Below, piece after piece: positions 62,509 to 64,000 of a stretch of 64,000 nt of DNA. This DNA comes from Spongiibacter sp. IMCC21906. Its GTDB lineage: Bacteria; Pseudomonadota; Gammaproteobacteria; Pseudomonadales; Spongiibacteraceae. The notes beneath the pieces are model-generated. The model saw only the letters and a list, made by a program, of their open reading frames with translations. It ran no database searches and was not told where the DNA came from. Location: NCBI RefSeq assembly GCF_001010805.1, contig NZ_CP011477.1:248001-312000 (forward strand), written 5' to 3'. Position numbers and translations under genes: made by a program. Position 1 is the first letter of the stretch. The number at the start of each line of letters is the position of its first letter.

Positions 62509-63774
62509 ATGGATATCATTGCTGAGCACGGGCAACTCTTGCTCATATTGGCCTGCCTTTTCGGCTTTTTTATGGCTTGGGGTGTCGGCGCTAACGATGT
62601 TGCCAATGCCATGGGCACATCAGTGGGCGCCAAAGCCCTTACCATCAAACAGGCAATTTTGATTGCAATGCTGTTTGAATTTTGCGGCGCTTACTTGGCT
62701 GGTGGTGAAGTCACTGACACCATTCGCAAAGGCATCATCGACCCCGCTATTATTCAAGACACGCCTGGGCTACTCGTTTTCGGGATGCTTTCAGCCCTGC
62801 TCGCAGCAGGTACCTGGTTATTTGTTGCCAGCTTAATGGGCTGGCCGGTCTCTACCACCCACTCCATTGTCGGTGCCCTGGTCGGTTTTGCTGCGGTAGG
62901 CATTGATGTCAACGCTGTTGCCTGGGGCAAAGTTGGCCAAATTGTGGCCAGCTGGGTGGTGTCTCCGGTTTTGGCGGGCACCTTGTCTTTCGGCTTATTT
63001 ATGAGTGCTCAACACTTTATTCTTAGTGCCGAAAAACCTTTTGAGGCCGCCAAAAAATACATTCCCTTCTACCTGTTTCTGGTCGGTTTTATGATCTCCA
63101 TGGTCACCATGACCAAAGGTCTAAAACATATTGGTTTGGGCCTCAGCTTCGGTGAATGTATTTTAGCCTCACTGGTAGTCGGCCTTGTCGTCACCGGGAT
63201 TGGCCAGTTGTTTTTGCGCAGAATTAAAGATGAAAGCAGCAGTGATGACCGCTTCCGTTTTGCCAGTGTCGAGCGGGTCTTTGCCGTATTAATGGTATTC
63301 ACCGCCTGCGCCATGGCTTTCGCCCACGGCTCCAACGATGTGGCCAATGCTATCGGTCCGGTAGCGGCAGTGGTTAGCGTTATCCAGTCTGGCGGTGAAA
63401 TCGCTGCTAAATCTGCTCTACCGTGGTGGATATTGATATTAGGGGCAGGCGGTATCGTTTTTGGTCTAGCTACCTATGGGTTTAAAGTTATCGCCACCGT
63501 CGGCACCAAAATCACCGAGTTAACGCCAAGCCGTGGTTTTGCCGCTGAAATGGGCGCGGCCTCTACGGTGGTACTGGCTTCGGCAACCGGCTTACCCGTA
63601 TCCACCACCCACACCCTGGTCGGCGCGGTATTAGGCGTTGGCCTGGCACGAGGAATTGGCGCCCTCAATTTAAGTGTTATCCGCAATATCTTTATGTCGT
63701 GGATCATCACCCTGCCAGCGGGTGCCGGTTTAGCCATCGTGTTCTTCTTTATCTTCAAAGCCTTTTTAGGCTAA
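62509..63774 (+). CDS. Pit family inorganic phosphate transporter
   Basis: A 421-residue integral membrane phosphate permease with about ten membrane helices. The two PiT signatures are GVGANDVANAMGTSVGAKAL near the N terminus and AHGSNDVANAIGPVAAVVSV after residue 270. The repeated PVSTTHSIVGALVG and PVSTTHTLVGAVLG motifs are also typical. It is the second gene of the phosphate operon and is followed by a hairpin before argE. Confidence 0.94.
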   Translation: MDIIAEHGQLLLILACLFGFFMAWGVGANDVANAMGTSVGAKALTIKQAILIAMLFEFCGAYLAGGEVTDTIRKGIIDPAIIQDTPGLLVFGMLSALLAAGTWLFVASLMGWPVSTTHSIVGALVGFAAVGIDVNAVAWGKVGQIVASWVVSPVLAGTLSFGLFMSAQHFILSAEKPFEAAKKYIPFYLFLVGFMISMVTMTKGLKHIGLGLSFGECILASLVVGLVVTGIGQLFLRRIKDESSSDDRFRFASVERVFAVLMVFTACAMAFAHGSNDVANAIGPVAAVVSVIQSGGEIAAKSALPWWILILGAGGIVFGLATYGFKVIATVGTKITELTPSRGFAAEMGAASTVVLASATGLPVSTTHTLVGAVLGVGLARGIGALNLSVIRNIFMSWIITLPAGAGLAIVFFFIFKAFLG

Positions 63775-63806
63775 GTCTCTACTCTTAAGCTCAATCTAAA
63801 CTCCCC

Positions 63807-63840
63807 CATCCTGCCACCATAAAACAGTGGTGGCAGGATG
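63807..63840. terminator. Hairpin after the phosphate transporter gene
   Basis: A 12-bp perfect stem CATCCTGCCACC / GGTGGCAGGATG with a 10-nt loop, 33 nt after the stop codon. A second small stem GCGCCA / TGGCGC follows at 63845-63860. There is no U run, so it is a likely but atypical terminator. Confidence 0.55.
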
Positions 63841-63896
63841 AATCGCGCCAATCTTGGCGCTACAATAGCCGCCCACACCTCCAGCGGCCGCCCATA

Positions 63897-64000
63897 ATGT
63901 CCACCCCCTCGCTTATCAAAATGATCTCCCAGTTAGTTGGCACTCCGTCGGTCAGCTCTACCATGCCCAGCCGAGATATGGGAAATCGCCCGGTGATTGA
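63897..64000 (+). CDS. argE: Acetylornithine deacetylase, 5' fragment
   Basis: The first 34 codons of a gene running off the right edge. The start MSTPSLIKMISQLVGTPSVS, followed by MGNRPVIE-type sequence, matches the N terminus of ArgE from Pseudomonas-like bacteria. That enzyme removes the acetyl group from N-acetylornithine in arginine synthesis. The gene lies after the phosphate operon, which is also the Pseudomonas order. The symbol rests on a short sequence plus context. Confidence 0.7.
   Translation, partial: MSTPSLIKMISQLVGTPSVSSTMPSRDMGNRPVI

Noticed and set aside
1-64000. tRNA, rRNA, insertion sequences or prophage genes
   Set aside because: I looked for cloverleaf-like segments, terminal inverted repeats with transposase frames and phage families between genes and saw none; a tRNA scan was not possible here.

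Overview
The window looks like a chromosomal segment of a marine-type gammaproteobacterium. The gene content and order resemble Pseudomonas-like and Cellvibrionales/Spongiibacteraceae genomes. That placement is inferred from protein families and synteny, not from a search. Evidence includes a Pil-Chp twitching cluster beside gshB-tonB-yqgE-ruvX and pilT/pilU, then yggS-proC-yggT-yggU-metX-metW-rdgB, algZ/algR-hemC-hemD-hemX-hemY beside argH, and ilvE beside glnE. These are conserved Pseudomonas-type neighbourhoods, but here several that lie far apart in Pseudomonas sit together within 64 kb. No rRNA, tRNA, CRISPR array, phage or insertion sequence was recognised.

Layout. 0-5.5 kb: the end of an ABC-F ATPase gene (YheS type), a methyltransferase, a 2OG-Fe(II) oxygenase, a membrane protein of unknown function, argA and rsmE. 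5.5-15.2 kb (minus strand): the type IV pilus chemosensory operon pilG-pilH-pilI-pilJ-chpA-chpC, with no pilK or chpB homologue between its genes. 15.5-18.5 kb (plus): gshB, a TonB3-like gene, yqgE/algH and ruvX. 18.5-20.8 kb (minus): the retraction ATPase genes pilT-pilU. 20.9-26.4 kb (plus): yggS, proC, yggT, yggU, metX, metW, a DUF4426 gene and rdgB, very tightly packed. 26.6-28.3 kb: a TIGR03545-family membrane-anchored protein. 28.3-29.6 kb: five diverged tandem units of a composite palindromic repeat in an A-B-C-A-B order.

29.7-35.0 kb is an accessory catabolic/uptake region. It holds an AlkB-like diiron membrane hydroxylase, a divergent AraC-family regulator with three 21-bp-phased direct repeats between them, a FadL-type outer-membrane transporter broken by a frameshift at a C5 run, and a MarR regulator overlapping a siderophore-interacting flavoprotein. 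35.0-43.7 kb (mostly minus): hemY, hemX, hemD, hemC, algR, algZ, and an unusual membrane-anchored beta-helix protein placed between algZ and argH. 43.9-49.8 kb: argH and a two-gene RND efflux pump.

50.0-55.8 kb holds a lipoprotein, a secreted 325-residue protein made almost entirely of GIPV[IV] repeats, a three-gene glycan cassette (GT4, methyltransferase, alpha/alpha-barrel protein) and another lipoprotein. 55.8-64.0 kb: ilvE, glnE, a stand-alone GspE/PilB-type ATPase, a phosphate operon (DUF47 regulator plus Pit), and the start of argE, which runs off the right edge.

Type IV pili are the main functional theme. Sensing (PilJ/ChpA/PilG/PilH), retraction (PilT/PilU), a TonB3-like protein, the AlgZ/AlgR two-component system and a further secretion/pilus ATPase are all encoded here. 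The features that best merit follow-up are the GIPV-repeat protein, the phased AraC sites beside the hydroxylase, the composite tandem repeat, the beta-helix gene and the Pil-Chp operon without adaptation enzymes.
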